In this document: positions 24,908 to 34,067 of the stretch, piece by piece
How positions within the stretch are numbered: the stretch's first letter is position 1
Layout of the letters: every line of letters begins with the position of its first letter
Assembly (NCBI RefSeq): GCF_900114915.1
Contig: NZ_FOUS01000008.1
Span: 62,001-126,000 of the forward strand
Source: Bradyrhizobium sp. Rc3b
GTDB lineage: Bacteria; Pseudomonadota; Alphaproteobacteria; Rhizobiales; Xanthobacteraceae
DNA length: 64,000 nucleotides
Reading direction: 5' to 3'
Notes under the pieces: generated by a model
The model's input: the letters and a program-made list of their open reading frames with translations, nothing else
What the model was told of the DNA's origin: nothing
Databases searched by the model: none
Made by a program: the position numbers and the translations under genes

Positions 24908-27900
24908 GTGAGGCTTACCAAAAAGGCGCGGGTGGCCAAGACGCCGCCGAAGAAGGCGTCACCGCACAAGACGTCACCGAGCAAGACGTCGCCACGCAAG
25001 GCGCTGCCAACCAAGACGTCGCCAAGGAAGAGCAAAGCGGCGCAGCGCGCTGCGATCTCGTCCTCGTCGCCGCTCGGCATGCTGGCGCTCCATCTGCTTG
25101 CCCAATGGACGCAGTCCGGACGCAGCGGCATCGTCTTTCTCGCCGAGAACGAGAACAGGGCGGAGCGGCTCGGCAGTGTCATTCACGCGCTCGACCCCTC
25201 CTGTGAGGTCTTGGTATTTCCGCGATTGAACACTCTGCCGTTCGATCAGCTCGAGCCGTCGCACGAGCTCGCAGGGCGCAGAGCCTCCGTCCTGAGGCGC
25301 CTCGCGAAATCCAAGAAGCCACTCTTTCTCGTCTCGACCGCCGAAGCCGTGATGGAGCGACTGCCGCCGCCGGCGAGCCTGTCGCGCCTGAGCGTGAGCC
25401 TGAAGGTGGGCGGCACGTTCTCCGAACAGGATCTGGAGGCGCACCTCGAAGCGCTCGGATACGATCTCGACGACGAGCCGGATTATCCGGGCGGGGCGCT
25501 GTTCCACGGCCAGACCTTCGAGATATTTCCGGCCGGCGCGCTGGGGCCGTTCCGGATCGAGCATTCGGATCGCGCGATCAGGCGGATCGTGGCGTTCGAT
25601 CCGAACGAGCACAGGATCATCTTCGAGACCAGGGAGCTTGTCGTCGATCCCATGTCGGAGCGGCTTGGCCTTGCCGGCAAACGCGGCAAGCGCGCGAGCC
25701 TGTTCGACTATTGCGGACGCGCCAAATGGATCGCCGATGCGGGCGTGCCGGTGCATGCCGACGGCTGGTTCGACACGATCGAGGAGGCCGCGCCGCGTGC
25801 GGAGCGTGAGCGCGAATATCTCGGACGGCGGGACTGGAAGCAGCTCTCCCGGGGCATGAAGGTGTTGCCGCGCGCGTCGTCCTTCCAGACCGTCCCGGAG
25901 TTTTCGAAACTGACTTCCTCCAGGAAAGCGCTGCGTGCCTTCGTCGAGGAGACGCGCCGGGCCGGATCGCGACTGATCCTCGCCGCAGCGCATGAAGACG
26001 ATCTGCGCGTGATAGAGCGGATGAGCGGCCTCAAGGCGCAGCGTTGCGAAGATTGGGACGACGCGACGCGGGGGCGGAGCGGTGAGGCGGCGCTGCTGGC
26101 CGATCTCGATGCAGGCTTCGTGATGCCGGGCAAGAAGCCTCTCGTCGTCGTGACGGCGTCCGACGTGCTCGGCAGCCGGGCGCATCATCCGCAGCCGATG
26201 GCGCGCGCCTGGAGCGCGGCCTTCGATCATGCCGACGTGCCCGAGCAGGGCACGGTGGTCGTCCATCTCCAGCGCGGCCTTGGCGTGCTCGACGGCCTGC
26301 AGACCGTGAACACCGGCGGCGGCGCAATGCGGGAGATGATCCGCCTGAAGTTCGCCGGCGACAATGCGGTGCTGGTGCCGCCGCCCGATCTGGCCCTGAT
26401 GTGGCCTTACGCGGCCGAGCTCGGCAAGCTCTCGCTCGACAAGGCGGACGGCAGCACATGGTGGGCCCGCCGCGGTGAGGCCGAGCGCGAAATCCAGGTC
26501 GCCGGCAAGGCGCTCGCCCAGCACATCAGCCAGCGCCGCAAGCGGCGCGGCGAAAAGCTGGTTCCGCCGGGATCGGCCTATGAGAAGTTCGTCGCGCGTT
26601 TTCCTTACTTCACGACGACCGACCAGGCCAAGGCGATCGCCGACGTGCTGGACGATCTTGCCTCCGGCCACCCGATGGACCGGGTGATCTGCGGCGACGT
26701 CGGATTTGGCAAGACCGAGGTGGCGCTGCGTGCGGCGGCCGCCGTCGTGCTGTCCGGCAAGCAGGTGGCGATCGCAGTGCCGACGACGGTGCTGGCTCGG
26801 CAGCATGTCGCAACGTTTCAGAAGCGATTTGCGCCGTTCGGCATCGAGGTCGGAAACCTGTCGCGGGCAACCTCGGGCGCGGAGCTGCGCGAGACCAAGG
26901 AGGGACTGCGCAGCGGCCGGATCAAGGTCGTGATCGGCACGCAGGCGCTCGGTGGCAAGGACGTCAAGTTTGACGATCTCGGCCTGGTCATCATCGACGA
27001 GGAGCAGCATTTTGGTGCGGCCGAGAAGGCCAAGCTGTCCGGCCTCGCCAAGAACGTCCATGTGCTGATGATGAGCGCGACGCCGATCCCGCGTACGCTT
27101 GCCGCGGGCCTGGCTGGCTTCCGCAACCTCAGCGTGATCGCTTCGCCCCCGGTGCACCGGCTGCCGGTCGCGACCAGGATCGCGCCGCTGTCGGATGCGG
27201 CGATCGCCTCCGCGCTGCTGCGCGAGCAGCGCCGCCACGGCCAGAGTTTCCTGATCTGTCCGCGCATCCAGGATCTCGATCCCATGCTGGCGCGTGTGCA
27301 GGCGGTGGCGCCGGACTTAAGCATTGTCTGCCTGCACGGCAGGTTGGCGGCCGACGAGATCGACGACCGCATGATGAGTTTCGTTGAGGGCAGGGCCGAC
27401 GTCCTGCTCGCGACCAACATCGTCGAGAGCGGCCTCGACATTCCCCGCGCCAACACCATCGTGGTGTGCTGGCCGGAAAAGTTCGGCCTCGCCCAGCTGC
27501 ATCAGCTGCGCGGGCGCGTCGGCCGCGGCGGCATCCGCGCCTTCTCCCATCTGTTGACCGAGACGCAGTCCGGACAATCCGAGAAGCGGTTGGCTGTGCT
27601 CGAAGAGTTCAGCCGGCCCGGCGCGGGCTTTGCCATCAGCGAGCGCGACCTCGATCTGCGAGGCGCAGGCGATCTGTTCTCGGAGCAGCAATCCGGCCAC
27701 GTCCAGGTGTTCGGGCCGGTGCTCTACAGCCACCTCCTGAAGATGGCTTCGGAGAAGCTCGACGAGGGGCAGGCGGTGTGGGTGCCCGACCTGAACCTGC
27801 CGGTCGCGGACATGCTGCCCGAGACCTATGTGCAGTCCGAGCCGGTGCGGCTCGAGCTCTATGCGCGCGCCGCAAGATGCACCGACGAGGACGACCTCGA

Positions 27901-28183
27901 AGACCTCGAGGAGGAAACCTCCCGCCGCTTCGGCCCGCTGCCGAAGGTCGCGCGCGACTTCTTCGCCGCAGCCAGGCTCAGGCTGGAATGCAAGCGCAGA
28001 GGCATCATCCGCCTCGACGTCGGCCCTGAAGCTGCGGCCGCAACGTTCCTGCCCGGACGCCTGCGGAAGTCGAAGGGAAGATCGCTGCAACGCGACGGCG
28101 ACCGCGTGGTCCATCACGCCAAGATGCAGGACGCGCCGCTCGAGCGGGTGGAGGAGCTGTTCGAGCTGCTGGACGAGGGGTGA
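24908..28183 (+). CDS. Mfd-like helicase paralogue with lysine-rich tail
   Basis: About 1091 residues from GTG 24908 (ATG 24854 is an alternative). It has the Mfd layout: UvrB-like N-terminal part (FPRLNTLPFDQLEPSHELAGRR, YPGGALFHGQTFEIFP), a diverged CarD-like RNA-polymerase-interaction domain (GTVVVHLQRGLGVLDGLQ, near residue 450), a helicase with Walker A GDVGFGKTE (near 597) and DEEQ (near 697), SATPIPRT, and a TRCF-like end. The true Mfd is at 51.4 kb. Here the N-terminus carries a Lys/Ser/Thr/Pro tail with repeated KTSP motifs, like histone H1 tails. Role unknown: perhaps a specialised repair or transcription-displacement translocase. Confidence 0.88.
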   Translation: MRLTKKARVAKTPPKKASPHKTSPSKTSPRKALPTKTSPRKSKAAQRAAISSSSPLGMLALHLLAQWTQSGRSGIVFLAENENRAERLGSVIHALDPSCEVLVFPRLNTLPFDQLEPSHELAGRRASVLRRLAKSKKPLFLVSTAEAVMERLPPPASLSRLSVSLKVGGTFSEQDLEAHLEALGYDLDDEPDYPGGALFHGQTFEIFPAGALGPFRIEHSDRAIRRIVAFDPNEHRIIFETRELVVDPMSERLGLAGKRGKRASLFDYCGRAKWIADAGVPVHADGWFDTIEEAAPRAEREREYLGRRDWKQLSRGMKVLPRASSFQTVPEFSKLTSSRKALRAFVEETRRAGSRLILAAAHEDDLRVIERMSGLKAQRCEDWDDATRGRSGEAALLADLDAGFVMPGKKPLVVVTASDVLGSRAHHPQPMARAWSAAFDHADVPEQGTVVVHLQRGLGVLDGLQTVNTGGGAMREMIRLKFAGDNAVLVPPPDLALMWPYAAELGKLSLDKADGSTWWARRGEAEREIQVAGKALAQHISQRRKRRGEKLVPPGSAYEKFVARFPYFTTTDQAKAIADVLDDLASGHPMDRVICGDVGFGKTEVALRAAAAVVLSGKQVAIAVPTTVLARQHVATFQKRFAPFGIEVGNLSRATSGAELRETKEGLRSGRIKVVIGTQALGGKDVKFDDLGLVIIDEEQHFGAAEKAKLSGLAKNVHVLMMSATPIPRTLAAGLAGFRNLSVIASPPVHRLPVATRIAPLSDAAIASALLREQRRHGQSFLICPRIQDLDPMLARVQAVAPDLSIVCLHGRLAADEIDDRMMSFVEGRADVLLATNIVESGLDIPRANTIVVCWPEKFGLAQLHQLRGRVGRGGIRAFSHLLTETQSGQSEKRLAVLEEFSRPGAGFAISERDLDLRGAGDLFSEQQSGHVQVFGPVLYSHLLKMASEKLDEGQAVWVPDLNLPVADMLPETYVQSEPVRLELYARAARCTDEDDLEDLEEETSRRFGPLPKVARDFFAAARLRLECKRRGIIRLDVGPEAAAATFLPGRLRKSKGRSLQRDGDRVVHHAKMQDAPLERVEELFELLDEG

Positions 28184-28281
28184 GGGCTCGCGCGTTCGTC
28201 AGCGCGAACAACTGCGAATTCGTAGCGGAGTCCCTGTTCCACCATTATAGTTAATCGGGGCGTGGCGAAGGAGATTGTCCG

Positions 28282-28893
28282 ATGTCACATGCCATTCCTC
28301 CGATCATTGTCGCGATTGTCGCAAGCTCGTGTCTGTTGACCCTGGTGCAAGCAGGCGGCGCAAATGCCGGGTCGGCAGGAGCGGGCATGGGAACGGGGCC
28401 GGGTAGCGCTGGCGGCTCGGCGCCTTCTGGAATGGGGACGGGAGCGGGCAATGCAGGTCCTTCCGCACCCGCGGGGATGGGGACGAAGGACACCGCCGCC
28501 GGCGGAGATCTGGGCACCAACAGCCAACCGACCAATCCGAACGTTCAGCCCGCCACGCCCGCGAGGTCGCGGGCGGCAACTCAGGCTGCGAGAAATGCCG
28601 GGGTTGGTCACGCTCAAAATGGCCTGCCGATCGGCGCGATTGGAAGCGGCACGAGCAATGAGGATCAAAAGGCCACTGGTTCGGCGTCCTCCCAAAACAG
28701 ATTACGGCCGGCAACACAGGCTCAGGGAAACACCGGCGTTGGCTCGGATGCTCTGGCAGGCAGAGGCTCGAGCCTTTCAGACCAGCGAGCCGCACGAGCT
28801 GGAGACAAGGTGCTGGATGCCAAGGCCCAGGTCGAGCGGCGAACGACTGTGTCGCGCAAACGCGGTACGAGCCCGATAGGACCAGGTTTGTAA
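28282..28893 (+). CDS. Gly/Ala-rich exported protein, unknown function
   Basis: A 203-residue low-complexity protein with a signal peptide (PPIIVAIVASSCLLTLVQAG) and an AAGGAGATT ribosome site. It has repeated GMGTG and SAPxGMGT units in the first third, then Gln/Asn/Ala-rich sequence with two similar blocks (AATQAARNAGVG and PATQAQGNTGVG) and a basic end. No fold can be assigned. Confidence 0.6.
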   Translation: MSHAIPPIIVAIVASSCLLTLVQAGGANAGSAGAGMGTGPGSAGGSAPSGMGTGAGNAGPSAPAGMGTKDTAAGGDLGTNSQPTNPNVQPATPARSRAATQAARNAGVGHAQNGLPIGAIGSGTSNEDQKATGSASSQNRLRPATQAQGNTGVGSDALAGRGSSLSDQRAARAGDKVLDAKAQVERRTTVSRKRGTSPIGPGL

Positions 28894-29391
28894 TCTGCGA
28901 GTGGAGGAGCTGTTCGGAGTGCTGGATGAGGCGAGAGCGCATCAAAATGCGAAAACAACCCCATGCACAGTAGCTAAGTGCTGCTGGCACAAGGTGTTTT
29001 GAATCCGGCGGCAAGGCTCGTTTGCTCCGTCGGGCAAAACAGAGGCATTCTGCCAAATTCGGAAAGGCCTGGTCAGATGCTGACCTAGGAACGGCTGCCG
29101 TAGGGTGGGCAAAGGCGCAGAGCGCCGTGCCACGTCTTCTTTCATTGCAGCAGAAGCATGGTGGGCAAAGGCGCAGAGAACGCCTTTGCCCACCCTACGG
29201 CAGCTGTCAGCGTAGCGCCTCTGGTCTTCGCACGTTCCCCGTAATCGGCCGGGGGCGGCGTAGTCGGCCGCTAACGTGGAATTAATCCAAAATGCTCACA
29301 ATTTTAGGCAGTTGTGTAAGGGTGCTGCGTACAAGGGGTCGTCGCGCGGGCGGTCCAGGGGCGGTTTCCTGTTGCTCGCTCACTGGGGTCA
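28894..29391. other. Gene-free stretch containing a family 3 repeat
   Basis: About 500 bases with no credible gene; the only structure seen is the palindrome at 29095-29203. Confidence 0.65.
29095..29203. repeat. Dispersed intergenic palindrome, family 3 (copy 2)
   Basis: Two perfect 23-base arms facing each other (29095-29117 and 29181-29203), CTGCCGTAGGGTGGGCAAAG... and its complement. Confidence 0.85.
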
Positions 29392-30060
29392 ATGCAAATG
29401 ACCACGACCTTCGAAATGCAAAGCTTCGCCCAAGAACTCGACGCAGTAGCACTTGCAGCCGCCGCAGCGGAGCAGGAACCCGCGGTCCAGGAAGCCCCGG
29501 TTCCGATCAAGCAGTCCAGCCGGAAATCGGTCCTGGCCCTGTCGGTGTGTGCCTTGGCCATCAACGGCGCGGCGGCCATCTACACCTCGCCGTCCGATTT
29601 TCGGTCGCTGAATGTCGGCAGCCTGGCTGAACCGCTTCCGCGCCTGGAAGCATCCGTGCCAAAGCCTGATCCGGTCGTCGCGGTCTTGAAGGACATTCAG
29701 TCGGCCCAGCAGCAACACACCGCGTTGCTGCAACAGACCAATCAGGCAACGGACCAGAACTCGGTTTTGCTGCAGCAGGATTCAATGGTGCTGCTGTCGC
29801 TGCGACAGAGCATCACGGACGAACGGGTCGACGTGAAGAAGATATCGTCGCAGCTGTCCACGCTGATCGCGAAGATCGATACGCTGCAAAATGCGATGAC
29901 GTCGGACGTCACCTCGTCCATCCGAAGAGCGCATGCGCGCTACGGACTATCCGCCGCGATGCGCAAGCGGATGGTTCGCGAAGCAAAGCCCCTCGGTCCC
30001 GTTTCGGTCGGAGGCGCGCCGTTGACTGTGCCGGCTGCGACGGCGGCTCCGGAAAGCTGA
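29392..30060 (+). CDS. Single-pass membrane protein with coiled coil
   Basis: A 222-residue protein: an acidic Ala-rich N-terminus, one hydrophobic segment (SVLALSVCALAINGAAAIY, residues about 46-64), then a long Gln-rich helical part (VVAVLKDIQSAQQQHTALLQ) continuing as a coiled coil, and a basic tail. ATG 29392 and ATG 29398 are both possible. No function recognised; probably anchored in the inner membrane with the coiled coil outside. Confidence 0.65.
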   Translation: MQMTTTFEMQSFAQELDAVALAAAAAEQEPAVQEAPVPIKQSSRKSVLALSVCALAINGAAAIYTSPSDFRSLNVGSLAEPLPRLEASVPKPDPVVAVLKDIQSAQQQHTALLQQTNQATDQNSVLLQQDSMVLLSLRQSITDERVDVKKISSQLSTLIAKIDTLQNAMTSDVTSSIRRAHARYGLSAAMRKRMVREAKPLGPVSVGGAPLTVPAATAAPES

Positions 30061-30120
30061 CGACTGCAACTTCGGGATTGACCGAGGTCGCCCGGATTGA
30101 CCGTCAGGCCTGACAGTCCG

Positions 30121-30363
30121 TCACTTCGCGACGTGGTCGATCTTGTGCTGCAGATGCCCGGTGTCGTGATCGCGACGCAACTGGCTCAGCGATGTCTCGT
30201 TCAGCTGCAGCAGGACCTCGCTGAGTTCAGTCGTATCGGGATAGCCGGCCGCAAAACCTCTTCCGTAAATCTTGCGCAACGTGCCGACCAGCGTGTTGCC
30301 GTGCTTCTTGCTGATCGCGCCATCCTTGTCACGGTGGCGGCCATCCAGGCCGTGTTCCTTCAT
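30121..30363 (-). CDS. Small conserved-looking soluble protein
   Basis: An 80-residue protein from ATG 30363, preceded by AGGGAGCGA. The first half is basic (MKEHGLDGRHRDKDGAISKK, then HGNTLVGTLRKIYGRGF), the second is helical (TELSEVLLQLNETSLSQL). It resembles short Bradyrhizobium proteins of unknown function. Confidence 0.65.
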   Translation of the reverse strand: MKEHGLDGRHRDKDGAISKKHGNTLVGTLRKIYGRGFAAGYPDTTELSEVLLQLNETSLSQLRRDHDTGHLQHKIDHVAK

Positions 30364-30574
30364 GGTTCGCTCCCTGTGCGGCGTCTTGAGCGCCTCGAGA
30401 GAGCCTGCTCCCAAACGAGTTGACTGGCAATGGCATGGTGCGCGGCAGTCGCGAGCTGCCTGCACCAGCGCAGGTGCCCGCGCTTCTCTCCTGCTTGTGA
30501 AGCCGCAATCGGTTGTGGTGAGCCGATCGGCGCATGAGATGACAGCGGGCGATAGCTCGATTGGAGTTGATGCG

Positions 30575-30787
30575 ATGCGCGCTCTTCTTGCCATGGGTCT
30601 GTTGCTGGCGCTGTGCGCCTCCGCGAATGCCGCGCCGGTGCATCACCCTCGCGCACGCCATCCTGCGGTGGACCGGCCCCGCGCGAATGCAATTCCGGCG
30701 GCGCGCTTTGCCGTCCCTGGCTGGAGCGACGATGCAACGCTGCGCTGGCTGAACAACGCCTCGTCAAACGTCGGCCGAGGCGGATAG
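30575..30787 (+). CDS. Small secreted protein
   Basis: A 70-residue protein with a signal peptide (MRALLAMGLLLALCASANAA) and a short basic mature part containing ARFAVPGWSDDATLRWLNNA. GGAG lies upstream of ATG 30575. Unknown function. Confidence 0.55.
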   Translation: MRALLAMGLLLALCASANAAPVHHPRARHPAVDRPRANAIPAARFAVPGWSDDATLRWLNNASSNVGRGG

Positions 30788-30839
30788 CCGCGGAAACGGG
30801 CGCTGATGATGGTTCGAATGGCCCGGAAGGGCGGGGCGG

Positions 30840-31010
30840 CTAGGCGGCCTGCTCCTCGAACGAGGTGTAGACCCGGCCGGCGGGATCAACGACCTGAACG
30901 TCCCAGCACCCGTCCTCTGTAAGCTCTTTGGCTTTCTTGAGGGCGGCGGCGAGTGACAGCCGCTTGAGACTGACGACGCCCGCCGTGTCGAAACCGTTGA
31001 TTTCAAACAT
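30840..31010 (-). CDS. Small protein of 56 residues
   Basis: Starts at ATG 31010 with an excellent GGAGG ribosome site. Sequence MFEINGFDTAGVVSLKRLSL... AALKKAKELTEDGCWDVQVV ends DPAGRVYTSFEEQAA. It looks like a compact beta-alpha-beta fold; small proteins of this pattern are common in Bradyrhizobium. Function unknown. Confidence 0.7.
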   Translation of the reverse strand: MFEINGFDTAGVVSLKRLSLAAALKKAKELTEDGCWDVQVVDPAGRVYTSFEEQAA

Positions 31011-31166
31011 GCCGTTCCTCCGGTTTTGGTGAATCCTACACGTTTCGGGGGACTTGTCTCGCGGCTTTTTTGGGTGGGGCTGGGCGAGCGGCAAGCTCAG
31101 AAAATCTCGCAGCATCGGCAGGCGCGGCCTCCCGCAGGCGCGTCTTTCAATAAGCGGCGCGCCTTT

Positions 31167-31361
31167 CTAGGGCCGAGTGGGAGCAGTCGCGGTCTTCCGC
31201 TCAAGCATGGCCATTTCAACTTGATCAGCCAGGACCGTGAGGTGGCTTGCAAGACGGTCGAACACTTCGCGCTTGCCTGGATCGGTTGCCAAATCGCGGA
31301 TCAGGGCGCATTCGGCAGCATCTTTCCGAAGTTTCTCGATCTGGGCCAGATAGTCCTTCAT
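31167..31361 (-). CDS. Small helical protein, 64 residues
   Basis: MKDYLAQIEKLRKDAAECAL, then IRDLATDPGKREVFDRLASHLTVLADQVE-like helices. This pattern recurs in many Rhizobiales small proteins of unknown function, often in several copies per genome. Confidence 0.7.
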   Translation of the reverse strand: MKDYLAQIEKLRKDAAECALIRDLATDPGKREVFDRLASHLTVLADQVEMAMLERKTATAPTRP

Positions 31362-31742
31362 TGGGCAATTGCTCTCCGTTCCCCGCAAATGAAATGGTAC
31401 AGGCAATGTACGAAAGCGAACAGAAGTGATTGCCGCTTTTTCCTAGTCTACGGTGGCTTGGCCTTCCCAAAGGTCCAAGCACCTCCAGCGGCCCCGGCCT
31501 CCCCACCCCAGAAGCCCCCCACCGCCGGGGCCGTCACTGGCGATAGCCCGACCGATCGATCGTATCCCGGGAAGTTGATCTTCTCCGCGTTCGCGATATG
31601 GAGGCCTTGAGCCATTTTGCGGCGCACGCGCTGCGACGATGCGCGGCACTTTCAATGGGAACAGTCCCCTCGCCACCGCATTTCCAATTGCGTAGTTTCC
31701 CGGTTGTCTCGGTCGGTCTTCGAGTGGTCCAGGGGGCGTACA
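31362..31742. other. Gene-poor stretch with one doubtful small frame
   Basis: No confident gene. A minus-strand 55-codon frame at 31448-31615 begins MAQGLHIANAEKINFPGYDR and ends Gly/Ala-rich (VGGFWGGEAGAAGGAW). It has no ribosome site, so it is only possible. Confidence 0.4.
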
Positions 31743-31982
31743 ATGGGCACTGGTGATCACACCGCTGTGCTGAAACAGCGTTTCGACGAGCTTGCTTCCG
31801 GGCTTTCCGAGTTAGAGAATTTGCGCTCCCGCGTGATCGCGGCCGAGCAAATGCAAAAGATGCGTAGCGCCGATCGCAAACCGGCCGCACCAATCCACCG
31901 GACTGCTAAACTCAAATCATCGTCGGCAAAATCCGATCGGCCAAAGAGGCGCCTGGCGCGGCCGCCCGGCGCCGGGCAATGA
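31743..31982 (+). CDS. Small charged protein, unknown function
   Basis: 79 residues: helical N-terminal half (VLKQRFDELASGLSELENLR) and a very basic tail (RRLARPPGAGQ). AGGGGGCG precedes ATG 31743. Unknown. Confidence 0.5.
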   Translation: MGTGDHTAVLKQRFDELASGLSELENLRSRVIAAEQMQKMRSADRKPAAPIHRTAKLKSSSAKSDRPKRRLARPPGAGQ

Positions 31983-32067
31983 TCTCGACGCCAGGCTTCC
32001 GGCAATGCCAATGCCGGCTAGACTTTGGCAACCGTCATCAGCATTCGAGCGCGGCTGAAATACTCAA

Positions 32068-32151
32068 CTAGTGAACTACGCGAAGAAAATAGTAGCCGAC
32101 GCCGCCGATGACGAGCACCGTAGGGACGGCCCAGAGTATGAATACCGGCAT
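32068..32151 (-). CDS. 27-residue membrane peptide
   Basis: A very short gene with an outstanding ribosome site (GGAGGAGGTAGAC before ATG 32151). The peptide starts MPVFILWAVPTVLV and is almost entirely one transmembrane helix ending FLRVVH. Too short for usual gene calling; strong initiation signal and membrane character support it. Could be a small membrane regulator or a type I toxin-like peptide; no partner RNA is evident. Confidence 0.6.
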   Translation of the reverse strand: MPVFILWAVPTVLVIGGVGYYFLRVVH

Positions 32152-32431
32152 GTCTACCTCCTCCAGTTACCTCCGGTAGCGGAATAACTTGGCAGAGATG
32201 GTGCCGTTCCAGCCTTCTAGGGTCGGGGATCCGATCTTCGCGTTGCACGGCTTGAGCTTCGTGAGATTCAGATTAGCGCGTTGAGCACTTGCGAAACCCA
32301 TCGCTGGCAAGTCGGTCGGTCACTTCGCGGGCTTTTGAGGATTGCTCCGATACGATCGCGGATCGCAGCGGCGCTGACCGCAAACGAGTGATGGGTTTTT
32401 GCAAGAGCTCAAACCGACTTACGCGCGAGTG

Positions 32432-32593
32432 CTATGCCAGCGGAATGGTGTCGACGCGCAGACAGGGGCGGCACTGGAAAGCATGGACTGCAGGCAGATT
32501 GAGGATGGCGGGAAGCGTGGCCAAAAACGTCATCGGCCGTCCGCACTTGGAGCAGATCAGAACGGGCGGGCTGTCTTTCGCTACGCAAACCAT
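32432..32593 (-). CDS. Small zinc-ribbon-like protein
   Basis: 53 residues from ATG 32593 (a longer start is ATG 32632). CSKCGRPMTFLATLP is followed 20 residues later by FQCRPCLRVDTI, a CxxC...CxxC pattern found in many Bradyrhizobium small proteins. No clear ribosome site. Unknown function. Confidence 0.55.
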   Translation of the reverse strand: MVCVAKDSPPVLICSKCGRPMTFLATLPAILNLPAVHAFQCRPCLRVDTIPLA

Positions 32594-33109
32594 CGCCAAA
32601 ATGCCTGGAGGGGTAGGGCACAATAGGCGCATGCTGCGGGGAGTTCATCTCGGGGCGACTACTGGGGTTTATCGGAATCTGGCACTCGTTTGCGGCGACG
32701 AGCTACCAGAGCTCTATTGCGCATGAACTCGAGTGCGAACCATGTCGACGTCGAAATCGCGACCGGCTGTCACCGAATTGTACATTCCTCATTCCGGAGA
32801 CGTCGATTGCGTTTTTAGCCTTACGCCGCGCTACCTTCCGAAGTTCGCGCGCGACGAGGTCGCAGCGGGAGGAGCTTCTCGGGCTCTGCTCAAGCTCAAT
32901 TGGCAGGTCAAAAGTCCTCGGTCGGGCGCGCTTCTACAGCGGCAAGTACGGACCAGCGACAGAAAAGTGCGATTTTTAGAACCCGCTGTCGCTAGACGTC
33001 AGCGCATGTCGAGATGGAACGACACTTCGCTCGGAGACCGCGTCCTCGGGCTTGCGGGACTGACGCGCCAAAGCGCCCCCCGAAAGGGATGGGGACTTTT
33101 CGCGTGGGC
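32594..33109. other. Gene-poor stretch
   Basis: A plus-strand frame at 32733-33113 (126 codons) has unremarkable composition and no ribosome site; I cannot support it as a gene. Nothing else seen. Confidence 0.4.
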
Positions 33110-33235
33110 CTAGTGCAACACGCGCGCGGCCTCGGCGAGCCGAACCCTTTCTCTGAGCTCCTCGAGTTCCTGAAGCATTTTCAGGAGATCGGGCAGGACA
33201 TTTGCCCGCTTCAAAATTCGGGTCGTTTGTCCCAT
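33110..33235 (-). CDS. 41-residue helical protein
   Basis: Starts at ATG 33235 with GGAGG nine bases upstream. MGQTTRILKRANVLPDLLKM, then a heptad-like LQELEELRERVRLAEAARV. Too short for normal calling, but the ribosome site and amphipathic helix support it. Unknown function. Confidence 0.5.
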   Translation of the reverse strand: MGQTTRILKRANVLPDLLKMLQELEELRERVRLAEAARVLH

Positions 33236-33991
33236 CGCTATACGCCTCCATGGCCTCCTGACGGCGAGCCACATCAAGGCGCACACAGGCAAATTTTCCC
33301 CTGCAAGAGAATGAACAATCTTAACCAGATCAGTGGTGGGATGATCGCGGAGCCTGGACAACGCGAAGCGATCCTTTGCCGGGGATTGCGCGTCATCCGC
33401 GATAGGCGGGCCATCGGCCTTGCCGGGCCTCATCGGCTCAGCGGTTGCCACAGGCAGCGTAGACAAAGCGCGGCTCGATATCAGACAGGCGGACAACATC
33501 AGGACAGCGATCGGCGCGCAACGCTACGTGATGGCCGCAATGGCGGTAGAACACAACGCCCTGCAAGCCATCTCGCGCATCTTGCCGAACGTGATCTTCA
33601 CCGGTCGGCCGTCCGCGTGCGTGGGCGTGGGCGTGGGCGTGTGGTGTCGAGCAGAGCCGGGCATGCCGCTATCGAAGCGCGCCGCAAGCCGGAGTCGAGT
33701 TATCAATTACTTGGGCTTCGGAATGCGCCCGAGTTAGCGCCCCGTAGGTGTGCAAAGATCACTGTGACGATCTACCCCGGGGCTGGTCGCCCTTGGAAAA
33801 TTTCACCCTGGCCTTCGTGATGATTGCGCCCACGCGATCGAGATAACGCGCAACCAGTTCCGTCGCGAGTATGTCCTCAAACTCCGCAGGAATGTTCTTC
33901 ATGTTCACGCGCAATCGATTCGCCAACACGGGGCCCACGCAGAGTTTTTCGGTTCGGCTGGTCTTGTTGGCCAAGCTATTGATCCGGCTTT
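33236..33991. other. Gene-poor stretch with short tandem repeat
   Basis: No confident gene over 750 bases. A short GTGGGC repeat (three perfect units) is at 33621-33638. A 47-codon minus-strand frame at 33759-33902 (MKNIPAEFEDILATELVARY) is possible but has no ribosome site. Confidence 0.45.
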
Positions 33992-34067
33992 TGGTGAGCG
34001 CGCTGGGGCTCGAACCCAGGACCCCGTGATTAAAAGTCACGTGCTCTACCGGCTGAGCTACGCGCTC
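33992..34067 (-). tRNA. tRNA-Lys, anticodon UUU
   Basis: A complete 76-base cloverleaf on the minus strand: acceptor GAGCGCG/CGCGCTC, D-arm GCTC...GAGC, anticodon arm CGTGA-CTTTTAA-TCACG with anticodon TTT, T-arm CTGGG-TTCGAGC-CCCAG, discriminator A and an encoded CCA. Confidence 0.97.

Noticed and set aside
24974..27238. 754-codon minus-strand frame opposite the Mfd paralogue
   Set aside because: Shadow of a gene with intact helicase motifs; no coherent motif of its own.
32733..33113. 126-codon plus-strand frame
   Set aside because: No ribosome site, no recognisable motif, atypical composition; not supported.
33621..33644. CRISPR-like repeat
   Set aside because: Only a GTGGGC hexamer repeated about three times, no spacers or cas genes.
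33014..33820. 268-codon plus-strand frame
   Set aside because: Runs through short tandem repeat sequence, His/Arg-rich, no start signal; overlaps a better-supported minus-strand small gene.
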